DNA of 64,000 bases from Ichthyophthirius multifiliis (lineage: Eukaryota; Ciliophora; Oligohymenophorea; Hymenostomatida): assembly GCF_000220395.1 (NCBI RefSeq), contig NW_004085959.1, positions 1-64,000 on the forward strand. Direction: 5' to 3'. Below, in pieces: positions 49,456-63,874 of this stretch. Positions within the stretch are counted from its first letter, which is position 1, and each line of letters starts with the position of its first letter. The translations under genes and the position numbers were made by a program. The notes under the pieces are model-generated. The model did not search any database. It was not told the origin of the DNA and saw nothing but the letters and a program-made list of their open reading frames with translations.

Positions 49456-52340
49456 TCATTAATTGATTATTTCTTTTTGACTATTAATAAATTGTCTAAA
49501 ATCAAGTTCTTTTCTTAATTTTGAACTTACATTTTAATTATTTTTAAGAACTTCAATCTATCCAATTTACATACTTGTGAGATTTTCAATATTAGAAATT
49601 TCAATTTACTATTAAAATGTATTTTTTAATAAATTTTCATTTTATTTTCTCTAAAGAAGCTCTTTATCATACATTTAAACTTCTTCATTAGCCATAGAAT
49701 TATAAAATTACAAGAATTATTAAGAATAATCCGATATTTATTAAGCTTACTATATTTTTTAGCCTAAAATATTTTCCTAAACATTTTATTTGACTTTAAT
49801 TTACAAAGAAATATCTTTAAGTACATTTTATTTTATTAATTTTTCACTTTGAAGCATATTTTATTATTTTTTTTATTCTCTTTCTTCTACTTTGAGAAAA
49901 TTTTGTCTCTAGGAATTTATATATTGGAATTTTAATTACTCATTTTAGATTTTTTATTAATTTTCATAAAAGTTTTTGCCTATTTATTCTATTTTTTATA
50001 CTTCTCCTTTATCAAAATCTTCAAACAATTAATAAAATCCTTTTTAAAGTGGAATTCTTTTCTAGAATTTCACCCAAACTTCGTTTTTGTTCCATAAAGA
50101 AAATATTTTTATCAAAATCTCCTTGATATTTACAATGTTATCTCTACTTAGGAATATTATAAGCTCTTCCTTTCCTTTAATTCTAAGTAAAGGTTCCCTA
50201 AAGTAAATTAAATAAGCCACTGGTATGTATAAAAATATTTCTGGTGAATCCCAAAAAGCTACAAGATGATCTAAAAGGCAAAGCCAGTCATTTTTAGGCA
50301 AATTTTATGTAAAAAAAGAACTCAAAAAGGGCCAAATATAATCCATTTGGACAAATTTACAATTTTTATTTAAATGAAAGTGTAATTCATGGTCTTTTAA
50401 TTCGAAAATTTCGTCTATATTAACAAGAAGATCTAATGGTGGATGAGGAAAATTCAAAAAGAAATTTTAAAGGAATTATAAAGAAAAAGAATATAATATT
50501 TCGAAAGCCAAAATTTCCTCTTCGCCAAATACTTTGATAAATGGAAATGCAATTTTGATAAAATCGTCACTTTAACCAAATATTGGACTTTAAAAAGCCA
50601 AACAAGACATTATTGTTTGCACTTTTTTATATAATTAATTATCTTATAAAGGAAACTTAGTATATAAATTTATAAAACTAGAATGTATTCCTTTTTTTAA
50701 TAAATTTGAGAAAGAATCTATATTTATAGGAAGTTAGAAGATATATTTGTAAACAAAAGCACGATGTTTATCGGGAAAAAAATAGTGTTTTTTTAAAAAT
50801 TAACGCAGCTTTGGGACCGAGATATTGTCTGGAAGTGTTTCTATATTAATTAATGCGGATTTAAATACTTTCTCAAGTTTGTGAGATTATTAGTTTTGGG
50901 ATTATGCTGTTGCTTTTTGTTCGATCTTTATAATGTCGTCAGGATTAGAAACAATGTTAGTTTCGAATTTTTGTATTATAGGATAAATTTAGTTAGAAGA
51001 AGAATGTATTGTGGGCATCTAGAAAAGATTTTTAGGTATGTATTTGGTGTTTTGTTCTTGATATATGCTTTATAATTATATTATATTTAAAAATTTGTAT
51101 TTTTAAATATGTTTTTTTTTTATTACTTTTAAATTAATTAATTAATATCATGTTTAAAGATTTCATTTTAATTAGATAATAAATAAATGGTGTTTTAACA
51201 AATATCAAATGATTATATATTTCTTTACTTTCCTAAACGAAATTCGCCTTCGATTTTTCCAAAGAAATTCATTATATATAAAACTCCATCTTTTCCTTAT
51301 AAAAGAACTATATCTTCAAATAAAACTGCTTTTTTTATTTGTAAATTAATTTAAAATTATCTCATGCTAATTTCGTTTAAATTAAAATCCAAATAATATA
51401 AATTGTTGTTATTTAGTAGTATCATTCGTTCATTATTTACTGCATATTTTATGTTTCGTAAATTTTCTTAGACCTGAATTTTAGATTCTACTTCATAAGT
51501 ATTTAAATTCCATTTGTATATATTACCATCTTCGAATATAGTAATTAAATAACGACCATTGGGTGTTATTTTAATTCCTAGAAATTCATTAGAATTAGAA
51601 AATAATGTTCTTTTTTTATTTTTATTATTAAATTTAGTTTTTTTTTTCTTTACTTTATCTTTGAATATTAATCTGTTTCAATTAAAATACATTAATCTTT
51701 TGTAGAACCTATAATTAATCTATTATAAGGGTTATATTCAAGTTCTTTTTATAAAGTTTATTTTTAAAATATATATATTTTTTAATTTACATATTAAAGG
51801 ATTAGTTAAATAATTAAAAGTCTTTACATTTTTACCATCTATTATATAAATTAATATTTTTGATAGTTTTTTTTTTACTTGATGATACATTCAAATTTAT
51901 TTGACCATTTTATTAACCTACTAAAATGTGACCATTTTCTTTTATATTTTTTAATTAATTTTATATATATATTATTTATGATTACTTTCAAAATTGACAT
52001 GAGAAGCAGGTGAATTAGATTTAATTATATTAAATCTTTTTTTGTTTTGAATATATATTAATATTTTATATGATCCATCGATCAAACCAATTTACTAATC
52101 TTATAAAAAATTTGTATCTTTTTTTTTTTTTTTAATTTTTTTATTTTACTATTTTAATCCAAAACTATATTTTTTAAATTTGTAAATGCTTTCGCCATTT
52201 TTTAGACATCAATAAAATCTTTTAATGAGTCATCTTTTTTTTTTAATTTATTATTTTTAGTTAAATAATTATTATATTTTACTAAAAGCATTGCTTGGAT
52301 TTAATGATGTTTTCATTTAATTGAAGTAATTCGTATCCAT
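49456..52340 (-). CDS. TBC1D31: TBC1D31 (WDR67)-type protein: WD40 repeats, TBC domain, coiled coil
   Basis: Eight exons: 52283-52340, 52150-52233, 51986-52117, 51879-51938, 51791-51838, 51654-51744, 51229-51609 and 49456-51067. They sum to 2466 nt, 821 aa, with every phase exact and no frame break. The N-terminal 330 residues form WD40-like blades (IGLIDGSYKILIYIQ; LGIKITPNGRYLITIFEDG; GKDGVLYIMNFFGKIEGEF). The TBC part has PDKHRAFVYKYIFQLP, FGEEEILAFEILYSF, NDWLCLLDHLVAFWDSPEIF and IPVAYLIYFREPLL. A coiled coil of about 200 residues ends the protein. This order is that of TBC1D31, a centriolar satellite and ciliogenesis protein. The classical TBC catalytic Arg and Gln fingers are not evident, as in that subfamily. 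The fourth to sixth exons are 91 nt or shorter. Confidence 0.88.
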
Positions 52341-52550
52341 TAATAAAAATAAGTATAAAATATTATTTTTTTAAATATTTTTTTTAAATAAATATTATAT
52401 ATTTAAACTAAAAAAAAAGTATTTTTTTTTTAAACAAAAAAATTAATTTATTTTATTATATATTAAAATCACAAAATAAAAAATAAAATTATTTTAAAAG
52501 AAACAATTATTAAAAAAAATAAAATAATACAAATATAAAATATATAAATT
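52341..52550. promoter_or_regulatory. Short divergent promoter region
   Basis: Only 210 bp separate the start codons of TBC1D31 (minus) and the F-box gene (plus). Both promoters must lie here or overlap the genes. No consensus element can be named. Confidence 0.45.
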
Positions 52551-53135
52551 ATGAGTAATTTCTATTATCAAGAAATGAAATTAAATCAAAATTATATTTC
52601 TTAAGTTGGATGTTTTGGAAAATTAAATAATCATATAATAAAAGAAATAATACTACATTTTCTTAGTCCAGAAGAAATACTTAAATTAAAATAAACATGC
52701 AAATAATTTTATAATTAAATTCTCTAGGATATAAAAGTACTATCTTTTGAATCTGAAGAATATTATTTTGAAAATAAAAATAATTAAACACATCTATATA
52801 TGTAAATATAATTACCCAGTTTTCAAAAATGTTTTGGTATAAATATAACATGCTTTTCAAAAGATTAAGGCTGGGCTTCAGTAGATGGCAGTAGTTCTTG
52901 GGTTGAAGCTATTATTAAGGATAGTGATTAAAAACAATATACAGAAACTTAAATTATTTGTTGGAATTATAAAGTAAACGAAAGCAAACAATATAATTAT
53001 TCTATAAAAAATGCTTATGAAATAAAATCTAATTCTTATTTAGAATTATGGGCAAGAAGTATGTATCCTGGATGGAGGATATATGTATATGGTGCTAAAA
53101 TTAAAGTTTTAATTCATTAAATATAGTAATATTGA
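52551..53135 (+). CDS. F-box protein with unidentified C-terminal domain
   Basis: Single exon, 194 aa. Residues about 22-60 form an F-box (HIIKEIILHFLSPEEILKLK, then TCKQFYNQIL), which docks on SKP1 of an SCF ubiquitin ligase. The rest, about residues 90-190, is a beta-rich module with regular Trp and aromatic positions (CFSKDQGWASVDGSSSWVEA; QIICWNYKVNESKQ; LELWARSMYPGWRIYVYGAK) that should be the substrate-binding part. It recalls the FBA/galactose-binding-like domains of some F-box proteins, but I cannot assign it firmly. Confidence 0.72.
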
Positions 53136-55170
53136 ATAAAATAAAGAAATACTAAATAAAAAAAATATTTATGTATGAAAATAAATAAAATAAAATAAAT
53201 ATCAATTAAATTTAAACTATAATTTTATAAAAAAAAATGAAAGAATAAATAATTAAAAGATACATAATAAATAAATAAATTTATGAAGGAAAATTTTATA
53301 TTATAATCACATTAATATTATAAAAATATTTTATAAAATTTTTATTTTAAATTTACAATTTTAACTATTTTTTATTTTTAATTCAAAAGTATATAAATAA
53401 TTTCTTTTTTAATTATTTCATTTTAATGATAAAATTATTAAAATTTACTATTATCATTACTTTAATATTTTTTACATTTCCTTTAGAATTTTTTTACACG
53501 TTTTTTAATCAGATACTTTTAAAAATTTTATTATGATTATACATTTAAAAATTATATTATGATGATAATATGTTAACAGAATTTCTTTTTTATTTATAAA
53601 AATTCTGTTTTTTTTTTAATTTATTTAATATTTTAGATTCAGAATAGTTATTTCAATTAATTTTAAATTTTAAATTTTAATAACATTTATTTATATTTTT
53701 TTTGGAACTCTCTTTCTTCATTTATAGGTATTTATATATTTTAACATGATTATTTAACTACTTTTTCTCTTGATAGTCATTAGATGATTTGTACTTACCA
53801 TATTATTTACAATTAGTATATTATTTTCATTTTTTTCTTCTTTTCATCTGAATTTGCATTAATAGTTAATAATGCTAGTATATTAAAATTAGATAAGTTT
53901 GTATTTTTTTTTAATAATAATCTTTTATATTCAATCCTATTTTAATTATGTATTTAGATATTAATAATTTAAACTATAATAGAACAAAATAATATTAGTA
54001 TAATATATAGAGAAAATATTATTTACAACATAATATTTTTAAATAAAAGTTTATTATATATTATTAAAAATAAAAATGAATATAAGACTTAATTATTAAA
54101 AAATTATATTAAAATTAAATTTTTAATTAATTTATATTTAATTTTATTTTATAAAAAAGATTTGTATAATAAATATATAATCAAAAAATATTATTTTTAA
54201 AATATAAGGTTTAATATATTAAAAAAAATTGATTTAAAAAAATTATATTAAATATAATTTAATTCATAATTTCATATTAATATTAAGATTATAAAACTTC
54301 ATAAATTTAATAAAAATAATTATAAAATAAAAATAAATTTATATTTAATAATTATTTAATATATTTATATGTAAAAAAATAAATAAATATATTGATATTT
54401 TTATATATTAATTAATAATTATTAATAATTACTTATAAATATATATATATTTTTTTTTTATAATATCATAAATAATAATATTTTACTATAAAAATTTCAA
54501 AATCAAAAAATCTTATAATATTGTTTTTTTTAAATGTATTTAGCATATTTCTTATATTTTTAAATCATATATATTATATAAATATCTAAAAAAATATATT
54601 TATTTTTTGAAAAAATAGAAAGTTAAATGTGTAAAATTAAGAACTTTTTTTATTATATAATTAACAAAATTATTTCTAAATATTATGCTATTTTTAATTT
54701 ATTATTATAATAATAAAATTTATGAAAAATATTCTAACATTTATTTTTTAATCAAAATTAAAATAAATATTAAGCATTGAAATAATAAAATTTATTTAAT
54801 TATAATAAATATATATAAATAATTATTTATTTTTATATTAATTTTACTTATATTTTTTTTTAAATAATCTTTGATTTTTTAAACAATGTAACATATAAAA
54901 AATTTATTATTGAGAAACTTTCTAATTATATTATAAGACTTTAAATGTATTGTTTTAATTTTTATCTTTTTAAAAAAAATATCTATTTTTTTCGGTTTTC
55001 AATTTAAAATACAATAGATATTAAAGAATTAATTTTGATTTATAAAGATTATGATAAAAATTAAAATTTAAAATGTTGTATTTTCTAATTATTCGTATTA
55101 TAAGTAAAATAAGCAAATAATAAATTTACAATATACTTTTTTAAAATTACATATTTTTAAAATATATGAT
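53136..55170. other. 2-kb stretch with no firm gene
   Basis: On the minus strand about 53620-53930 has short protein-like pieces (ALLTINANSDEKKKK) before a GTAAGT, which may be a small gene or a remnant. The rest is A/T-only sequence. Confidence 0.35.
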
Positions 55171-55175
55171 TGTGT

Positions 55176-56400
55176 GATTTATTGCCAATTCAGGAGATAG
55201 ATTTAGTATTTTCATTATATTTTTAATGCAGTTTTATTTAAACTTAAAGGTTATAATTAAAAATGACAATTTTATAGATTAAATTTAAATAAAAATAGAT
55301 GAGGAAATTCAAATTGAGAATATATATCATTAGGCTATTAAAAAAAGTATGATCTGTAAAGCATAGTAAACCATATTCAACATTTAGATGTATAAAAAGC
55401 ATATATTATTTATCTATATATTAATATTATATTTTTTATTTTTATATTAAGAATTTACATTTGTAGAAGATCAATTGGGGCTGCAATAATCCTTCTTTTT
55501 ATGGAGCAAGATTAAGATATAGCAGCTATTTATTTGGATTTAGCTTTTCGAATATTAAAATCATTAATATGGAAGTATATTATGTAAATAGTTTTGGCTC
55601 ATACTATTGAAAAAGCTTAAATAAATATTGAGTTATATTTCAAATTGAATAAAAAAAAATATAAAAAAATATTCAGTAATAAATGATAAAAATATTGATA
55701 TTTCACATACATATGAAATTTTTAAATATTTTATTTAACATAAAATAAATTTATATTTATAATTAAAAGGGAACAGCTTGTAAGAAATAAATATTATAAT
55801 ATCAAAGGGGATTATAATGATATTAAAATGGATGCTTTATACTAAGAAGTTATGAATTTTTTCGAAAGAATGTCTAAAAAAAGATTATAAGTAAAATATT
55901 TTTATTAAATTAGTTTTATTAACTTTTTGTTATTTTATTTTTTTATTTCATAGAAAATAGTAGTAAAAAAATAATAATTAAAAAAGAATTTAAATTATTA
56001 AAAAAAAGACAAAAATGTTTAATATACATGATTTTTTTAATAGTATATATATAATTATTTCTAATCTTATAATTATATATTTTTTTATTAAATTTAAAGG
56101 TAATAATAATACATCATAAGATTAAGAACTATATTTAAAAGATATTTAAGAAAGAAAAAATATAAAGTGAAACTATTTATTATTGAAACTTTGTTGAATA
56201 TTTAAACATTAATCAAAATATGAAAGAAATATTGAATTTTCTTTATTATTTAACTAAAATAAGTATATGACAATTCTATTTAAAACGATACTATAAATGC
56301 CAATACAGATATAAAACAAGTAAGAAAATAAGCAAAATGTAAATTTTAAGATATAGAACTATTCTTAATGAATAAAGAAGAAATCTCCTGTTAATTAAGA
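55176..56400 (+). CDS. Unidentified gene or pseudogene, helical repeats
   Basis: Several protein-like segments follow each other on the plus strand. One is GDRFSIFIIFLMQFYLNLK to IYHQAIKKSMICKAQQTIF (55181-55395). The second is GAAIILLFMEQDQDIAAIYL to KAQINIELYF (about 55471-55686), and the third is NIKGDYNDIKMDALYQEVM to MSKKRLQ (55771-55890), followed by a GT...TAG intron. Amphipathic helices suggest a TPR- or HEAT-like repeat protein. The segments lie in different frames, and no set of introns I tried joins them all. The part after 56100 is broken by in-frame TGAs. It may be decayed, or affected by missing bases. Start and end are approximate. Confidence 0.35.
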
Positions 56401-56601
56401 TTTATATAATCTTAATAAAAAATATGATTTTAAACTTTTAAGATTATAAAAAAATAATTTTGATTGATTTCGTTTATCATAAAATAATTCTTATAGTTAT
56501 TTACTTTATAAATTCTTTGCTAAAATTTCATTTTTGATTAAATTAAAAATTAAGTTTAATAAAATTAAAAAATATATTATTTATATATTATAAAAAACAA
56601 A

Positions 56602-57552
56602 TCATTTATATGTTTATTTTAAGTTTATTTTTAATTAATTTATAAATTTAATTTTATTGACTTTATTTATTATTTATAGAATAAATATTTATTTTAATTT
56701 TTAAATTCTAAATTTATTTGAAAAAAATATATAATATTTGAAATAACTTAATCTAAATTCTAAAATTTGTAAATTTCCTAATTAAATAAAAATATATAAA
56801 TTAAAAATAATTTTTTAACATATTATATAATATTAATTTTTACATTTATCAATTGTTGAATTAGAATATATCTTATTCTCTTAATTATTTATAATTTATT
56901 TATTTTAATTCAATTAAAATTAACAAGAAGATTATTTTAGTCCTTTACTCATAACTGTATTATAGTAGGAAAAATGTTTTAATTTGATATGTTAGCTTAA
57001 AGAACCTTCTGATCCATAATATTTTTGGCAAGGAGAACATGGACATTAATAATGTCTTTCAATTTAAAGAGCTTTTCTTCTAAATCTTCTTTTTTTTATT
57101 TCTAGATTAGATAATTATTTATATTGTTTCTCTAATTGAGAGATTTTAATTGTAAGATTGTTTTTCTCCTGTTGCAACAATTTTACCTTAATTTTTAGTA
57201 AAATAAAAAAATTATAAATAATTTAATAAATAATTACTTAGTTTAAAAGAATCATATTTTACATATAATAGTCAGATGATTCCGAAAAAAAAAATTATTC
57301 CTAATCTTCTTAATTTTTTTAATAAAAATAACTATTTAAACTAACTTTTTTTTATATACTTTTATTTTCATTAGTTGGAGGAATTCTTAAATCAGTAGAA
57401 TGTAAAGAGTTATTAAATTTGTTTTATTATGTTTGAAATGATAAAATTTAGTTTTTTTAAATTTATTATTCATTATTAGATTATAAATTTTATATTAATT
57501 GATGTTACTTTTCATTAAATTAATTATTTTATGCAGAGTTATATCTCTTCAT
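56602..57552 (-). CDS. C2H2 zinc finger protein
   Basis: Exons 57238-57552 and 56602-57186, intron 57187-57237 (51 nt, phase 0); up to 299 aa. The N-terminal 110 residues are Gln/Asn/Ser-rich. A coiled helix (NNLTIKISQLEKQYKQL) leads into one finger: CPCSPCQKYY then GSLSQHIKLKH, giving C-x2-C-x12-H-x4-H. A single C2H2 finger with a coiled coil can bind DNA, RNA or protein. The real end may lie near 56930: beyond about residue 230 the frame is low-complexity, and a one-base shift would give an earlier TGA. Confidence 0.62.
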
Positions 57553-59405
57553 ATTTATTGGAATAATGAGATTTTACTATTATTAATTATTATAATTATA
57601 TTTTTAAATTATATATTATAATATTCTCGCTTTTATTGAATACAAATTAAATTATAAAATTTTAATTTTTTTATTTTCTAAAATAAAAATTTTTAATATT
57701 AATTATTAAATTTTTTATACATATTTTTTTTTGATATTATTATAATAATTTTTATACACAGTAGCTTTAAATATACTATTTTACTTTTTTAATATAATAA
57801 ATTACATTATTTTGCTAAATTATATATTTTTTAATTTGAAATTTTTAGTCATAATCCACAAAATTTAATTCTATTTTATATTTTCTATATTATTTTTATT
57901 TTGCTTTGCTTTATGTATATATATATATATATTTTAATAATTTTTTAAGGCTAGAATTTTATTTTTTTTAAATTAATAATTATTTAAAAAAAAATAAAAA
58001 AATAATCATATCTTTATATATATTATTAAAAAAATATAATTTTTTAAACTTTTTCTTATATGAAATTTTTAAATATATTTTTATTTATAATAAGATGATA
58101 AAGCTATATTTTTTTTTAAAAAAAAAATGAATTATATTAATTATTAATTATTTTAATTGTATTTATAAAAATACAAAAATTATATGAAAATTACTAAATT
58201 AAATAAAATACATATTTATTTTTAATTGATTAATTACATTTTAATATTATACAATTATTTTATAATTTTCATATAATTCTAAAAATAACATTAAATTTAT
58301 TATTAATAAATAAAATAATAGTAAAAGTATAATTATTACTAATAGTATAATTAAAATGATAAAAAAAATTATGAATATATATATTTGCATATTAAATTTT
58401 TTATTATTTAAAAAATATAATATATAGACTTTATAATAGATTACTTTTATTAAAATAAAATATTAACAAAAAAATTCTTAATTTTATATTATATATAATA
58501 TTTTTTATTTTTAATGATATTAAAAATAATTTAAAAATATTTAATTTATATTAAATATAAAAACAATCACAATTTCGATAGTATACTATATATTTGTTTT
58601 ATTTTATACGAAAATTATATAAAACAACTATGTAATATATAATTTAAAATAAAATTAGAAACTTTATATAACAATTTTCATCAAATACAACAAGCTTAAA
58701 TAAATATAAATAAGCATTTCATGTAAAATTTTTAAAATAATTATAGAAAAAAATTCAAATTAATTTTATGTGAAATAATTAATGGATTTTTTTTGTTAAA
58801 ATTAGCAAAATGATAACAATTAGCAGTACTCTAAAATCTATTAAAATTAATTTAATTTATATTTGCTAAAAATTAACTTCTTTAAATCTAATCAGTAACT
58901 TTTGTTTTTGTTACGAATACTTTTTATTATAAATATTAGATTTTTTTAATCGTTTTTATGAAAAAAAATGAACAAGAATCTTTAGTTAAATTTGAAAATA
59001 ATATTTTATCAAAAATATACATTATGAATATATTAATTATATTTTTATTTTTAAAAAGGCTTATAATGTTCGTTAATTTAACATATTAACTTAACATATT
59101 TAAATAAATAATATTTCCTTATAAATATAGAATGATCAATTATAAAAATAAATAACTCTTATTATTTTTTTAGTAATTTTTAAATTAACTCAAATATATA
59201 TAAATAATAACTAAGTTATTTAATTAAATATCAGTTATTTTTAATTTTTTTTTTTTAATAGTCTTCAATTTTTTTTTAAATAAATATTAAAATTATAAAT
59301 TTAAAACATAAAAAAAAAAAAATATTTAGATTCGAATATTTATATTTTATAATTATGGAAAAAAATAAATATTTAATTAATTAAAATAATTTAGTTTATT
59401 TTTAG

Positions 59406-59409
<4 letters not shown>

Positions 59410-59443
<34 letters not shown>
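59410..59443. repeat. (AT)n dinucleotide tract
   Basis: About 17 AT units. Confidence 0.85.
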
Positions 59444-59449
<6 letters not shown>

Positions 59450-59478
59450 TTATTTTTTTATTAAAAAAAAACAGAATT

Positions 59479-59610
59479 TGATTTTAACTTAATTAAATTA
59501 ATTATAATTTAAGAAACTATATATTTTTTTTAATAAAAATAAAATTGATTTTAACTTAATAATACAATATATTCTGATTTTAACTTAAATGTATTATGAT
59601 TTTAACTTAA
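59479..59610. promoter_or_regulatory. Four exact copies of TGATTTTAACTTAA
   Basis: Copies start at 59479, 59546, 59575 and 59597, all in the same orientation, 390-520 bp before the start codon of the secreted protein gene. Spacing is 67, 29 and 22 nt. An exact 14-mer found four times in 132 bp is unlikely by chance even in A/T-rich DNA, and the single C and G in each are kept. A binding-site cluster is one explanation; local duplication is another. Confidence 0.5.
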
Positions 59611-60000
59611 ATATTAATTTCATAAAAAATTATAAATTAAAAATTAAATAAAAATATCTTAAAATTGAAACAATTGAATGAGAAACAAGTTTTTTTTAAT
59701 TTTTATTAAAACTTATGTGATCCGAACATAAAATAATAAAGAAGTATTAAAATCTTATTTATTAGAATTTTAATCCAAATAATTTAAGTATTTTTTTAGA
59801 AATTAAAATTTTAGATTTTAAAATTATAGAAAATATAAATAATTTTATTTATACTTAATAAATGCGTTAAAAATATTAAAATTATATGATTATTTTTCAA
59901 CTTTAAGTTAAATTAAAAAGAGCATTTAAAAGCACAATTGAATCTTAAAAAATAAAAAATAAATAAATAATTAAAAAATAAAAATATAAAAAAAATTAAG

Positions 60001-61257
60001 ATGAGCAAATAATTATTATTAGGAGTTTTATTATTAGGTTTAGTATCTTTTTGTCTTGCTTAAGAAGCATCAGAATAATAAAAAATGACTTAATGTCATG
60101 CCTCTTGCCATTGTGATTAAACTGAAACTGAATGTGCTTAATGCAACATTTGCTCAAGATGTAGATAAGAAGAAGGAACTTAAATTGTTGCTGGTTCATA
60201 CTGCTAATGTTTAACCCCTGAATGGAGATAAGTTTAAGGATCATGGGAATGTGAAAAAGTTAATGTTTCTGTTGATGTTCCATAATGTGAATGGTAACTT
60301 TTCAACTAAATTTACAATATGGTCGTACACTCCAAATGTAGTCTTGAAAAAAATTAAAATGGAAGCAATTTCATCTAAGATGTACTCTCTTATGATTGGA
60401 GAAGACTTTCAGTTGAAGTTTCTGAATAATGCTAATAATAATTAGTCACTAGAGTATTACATGCTTAAGATTGCACTAATTACTAACCCTTGAACTTATA
60501 ATATGTTTATTAAGTTGACGGAACTCCCGCCACCGTTATTGTAATTCCTTTAATTGATGTTTATTAACTCACATCAAACACCTAATTAACTGAAGACGGA
60601 AGAACAATCTACTAAGTAATTTGTTTAGCTATTGAATTAGGACATTTAAGAAGAGTTATTAGAGAACATAGATTCTAAATCAGAGTATATACTAACAGAG
60701 ATTAAGTCGAAGTTTTCCACTTAACAGTTACCAAATAAATTACTGAAGGTTGTGACAAAGGACAAGAATGTATTATTGTTGCCAACTTAGATACTAAGGG
60801 AGATATTTGTTTAACATCTGATTGTAGTAATTATCATCCTGCCGGATACGTACCCACTTACACTGTTGGTGATCATTTATATGTAAGAATATAATTCTTA
60901 GATAACACTTATACTAAATACTTACATGTTGAAAGTGTTAAATTTGTAGATGATGCTGGTATTTATGTCTATTAAAGAAATGTTTAATGGTGGACTCTTA
61001 GATAAGCTTTAGGATCTGTTGATGTTGATGTTTTATTATTCTAACCTCACGTCAATGCTCTTGTTGAAGTCGCTTTAAAAATTGCTCTTAATGCTGATGT
61101 ATTAAGAGTTTTAGAAGAAAGATAAGAAACTGTTGCATAAAACTTCAAGGTTGAAGTCAAGGCTCGTGGTAAAAACTAAGAAAGTGAAAATAACAACTCT
61201 TTCTCTACCTAATTAGCTTGTGGATTTGTTTTAGCTGTTTTCGCTTTATTATTCTGA
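60001..61257 (+). CDS. Secreted, probably GPI-anchored surface protein, unknown family
   Basis: Single exon, 418 aa. A signal peptide (MSKQLLLGVLLLGLVSFCLA) is followed by a Cys-rich start (CHASCHCDQTETECAQC and CSRC) with close CxxC spacing. The middle is beta-rich with scattered Cys (VDVPQCEW; DCTNYQPL; CDKGQEC). A helix of about 50 residues (VNALVEVALKIALNADVLRV) precedes a short hydrophobic end (LACGFVLAVFALLF) with no basic tail, as in GPI signals. Codons are far richer in C and G at third positions than in neighbours and the frame is clean, both signs of strong expression. It is not built of the periodic Cys repeats of classical ciliate immobilisation antigens. Family unknown; a cell-coat role is inferred. 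Confidence 0.8.
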
Positions 61258-62500
61258 AAAAAATAAATTTACATTAAAAAATATAATTATCAAATTTATA
61301 TTTTATTTCATTTATATTATTCGATTAATTATAATTTTTTATTTACAAAAATCTTATTATTTTATTTAAATTTATAAATATTTTTATTTTAAACTATTTA
61401 GATATAATAAAAAACTTAGTATAGATTATTAAAACAGCTTTGAAAGTTGTAATTTTTAAGATTAAAAAATCAAATTAATTATGTAAGATAAATTTAAACT
61501 AATCTAAACTTATTTAAAAAAATATTTAAGATAAATATGAAAAAATATCAATAATTATAGTTTATTGAAAAAAAATTTTTAATTTTAAATTATTTTTATA
61601 TCATTTTTTATTATTTTTCATGTTTGTTTATAATTTTTAACTTATTAATATTGTATTGTTTAAAAAAATTATTAGATTTTTATAATTAATTTAAATTATT
61701 TATTATTATAATCTTTTAAAAAATTAAAATACATATTTAAAAAAAATTATGTTTTAATTTCAAGTATAATCTAAAAAAATATTTTTTTTGAAAATAATTA
61801 TTTTAAACAATTTTGCATAAATAAGAATTGCTATTTTTTAATTTCTTTTTCTTTTATAAATTGATTTTCTATAATCTATTGATACAATGATTACGAATTT
61901 TGTTGTCTTTTTTTTTTGCTTATTAAAATATTATTTATTAAATATTTATTTTTTACTATTTTTAAAAAATCAAGAAACAAATAAAATGGTTTAAAATTTA
62001 AAAGTAAATTTTAATTTTAAAATACAAATTAATTATTCAGTAATATTTATTATAATTATTTCTTTATTTCATAAAAAAATTATATTTAAAAATATTATTT
62101 TTTTATAAATTTAAAATATTACTATATGTAAAAGGATTTATTATTTGAAATAAAATATTTTATTTAAATTTTTTTAATATTTATAAAAATTAAAGTTTTA
62201 AAAGAAATTCTAATTATATTAAATTTTTACTAATAAGAACTTATTAGAATATAAAACTATAAAAGAAGCAAAAATTAATATTAAAAAAATAATAAGTAAA
62301 TTATTAAATAATATTTTTTATAAATTTTATTATATATTAATTTTATTTATATATATTTATATATTTATTTAACTATATATATTATAATAATATCCTTTTT
62401 CTTTTTTCTTTTTCTATTTTCTCCTCTCTTTACTTTATATAATTGCTTTTTTATTTATAAAAAAATTAAAAATTAAATAATGTTATCAAAAAAATACTTT
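61258..62500. other. Intergenic (convergent), no gene seen
   Basis: About 1.2 kb of A/T-rich DNA between the surface-protein gene and the minus-strand kinase gene. Confidence 0.5.

Positions 62501-63874
<1,374 letters not shown>

Larger units (their letters stand above)
57553..60000. other. 2.4-kb intergenic region upstream of surface-protein gene
   Basis: No gene seen. An (AT)n tract lies at 59410-59443. Four exact copies of a 14-mer lie at 59479-59610. Being divergent between a minus- and a plus-strand gene, it holds the promoters of both. Confidence 0.5.
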
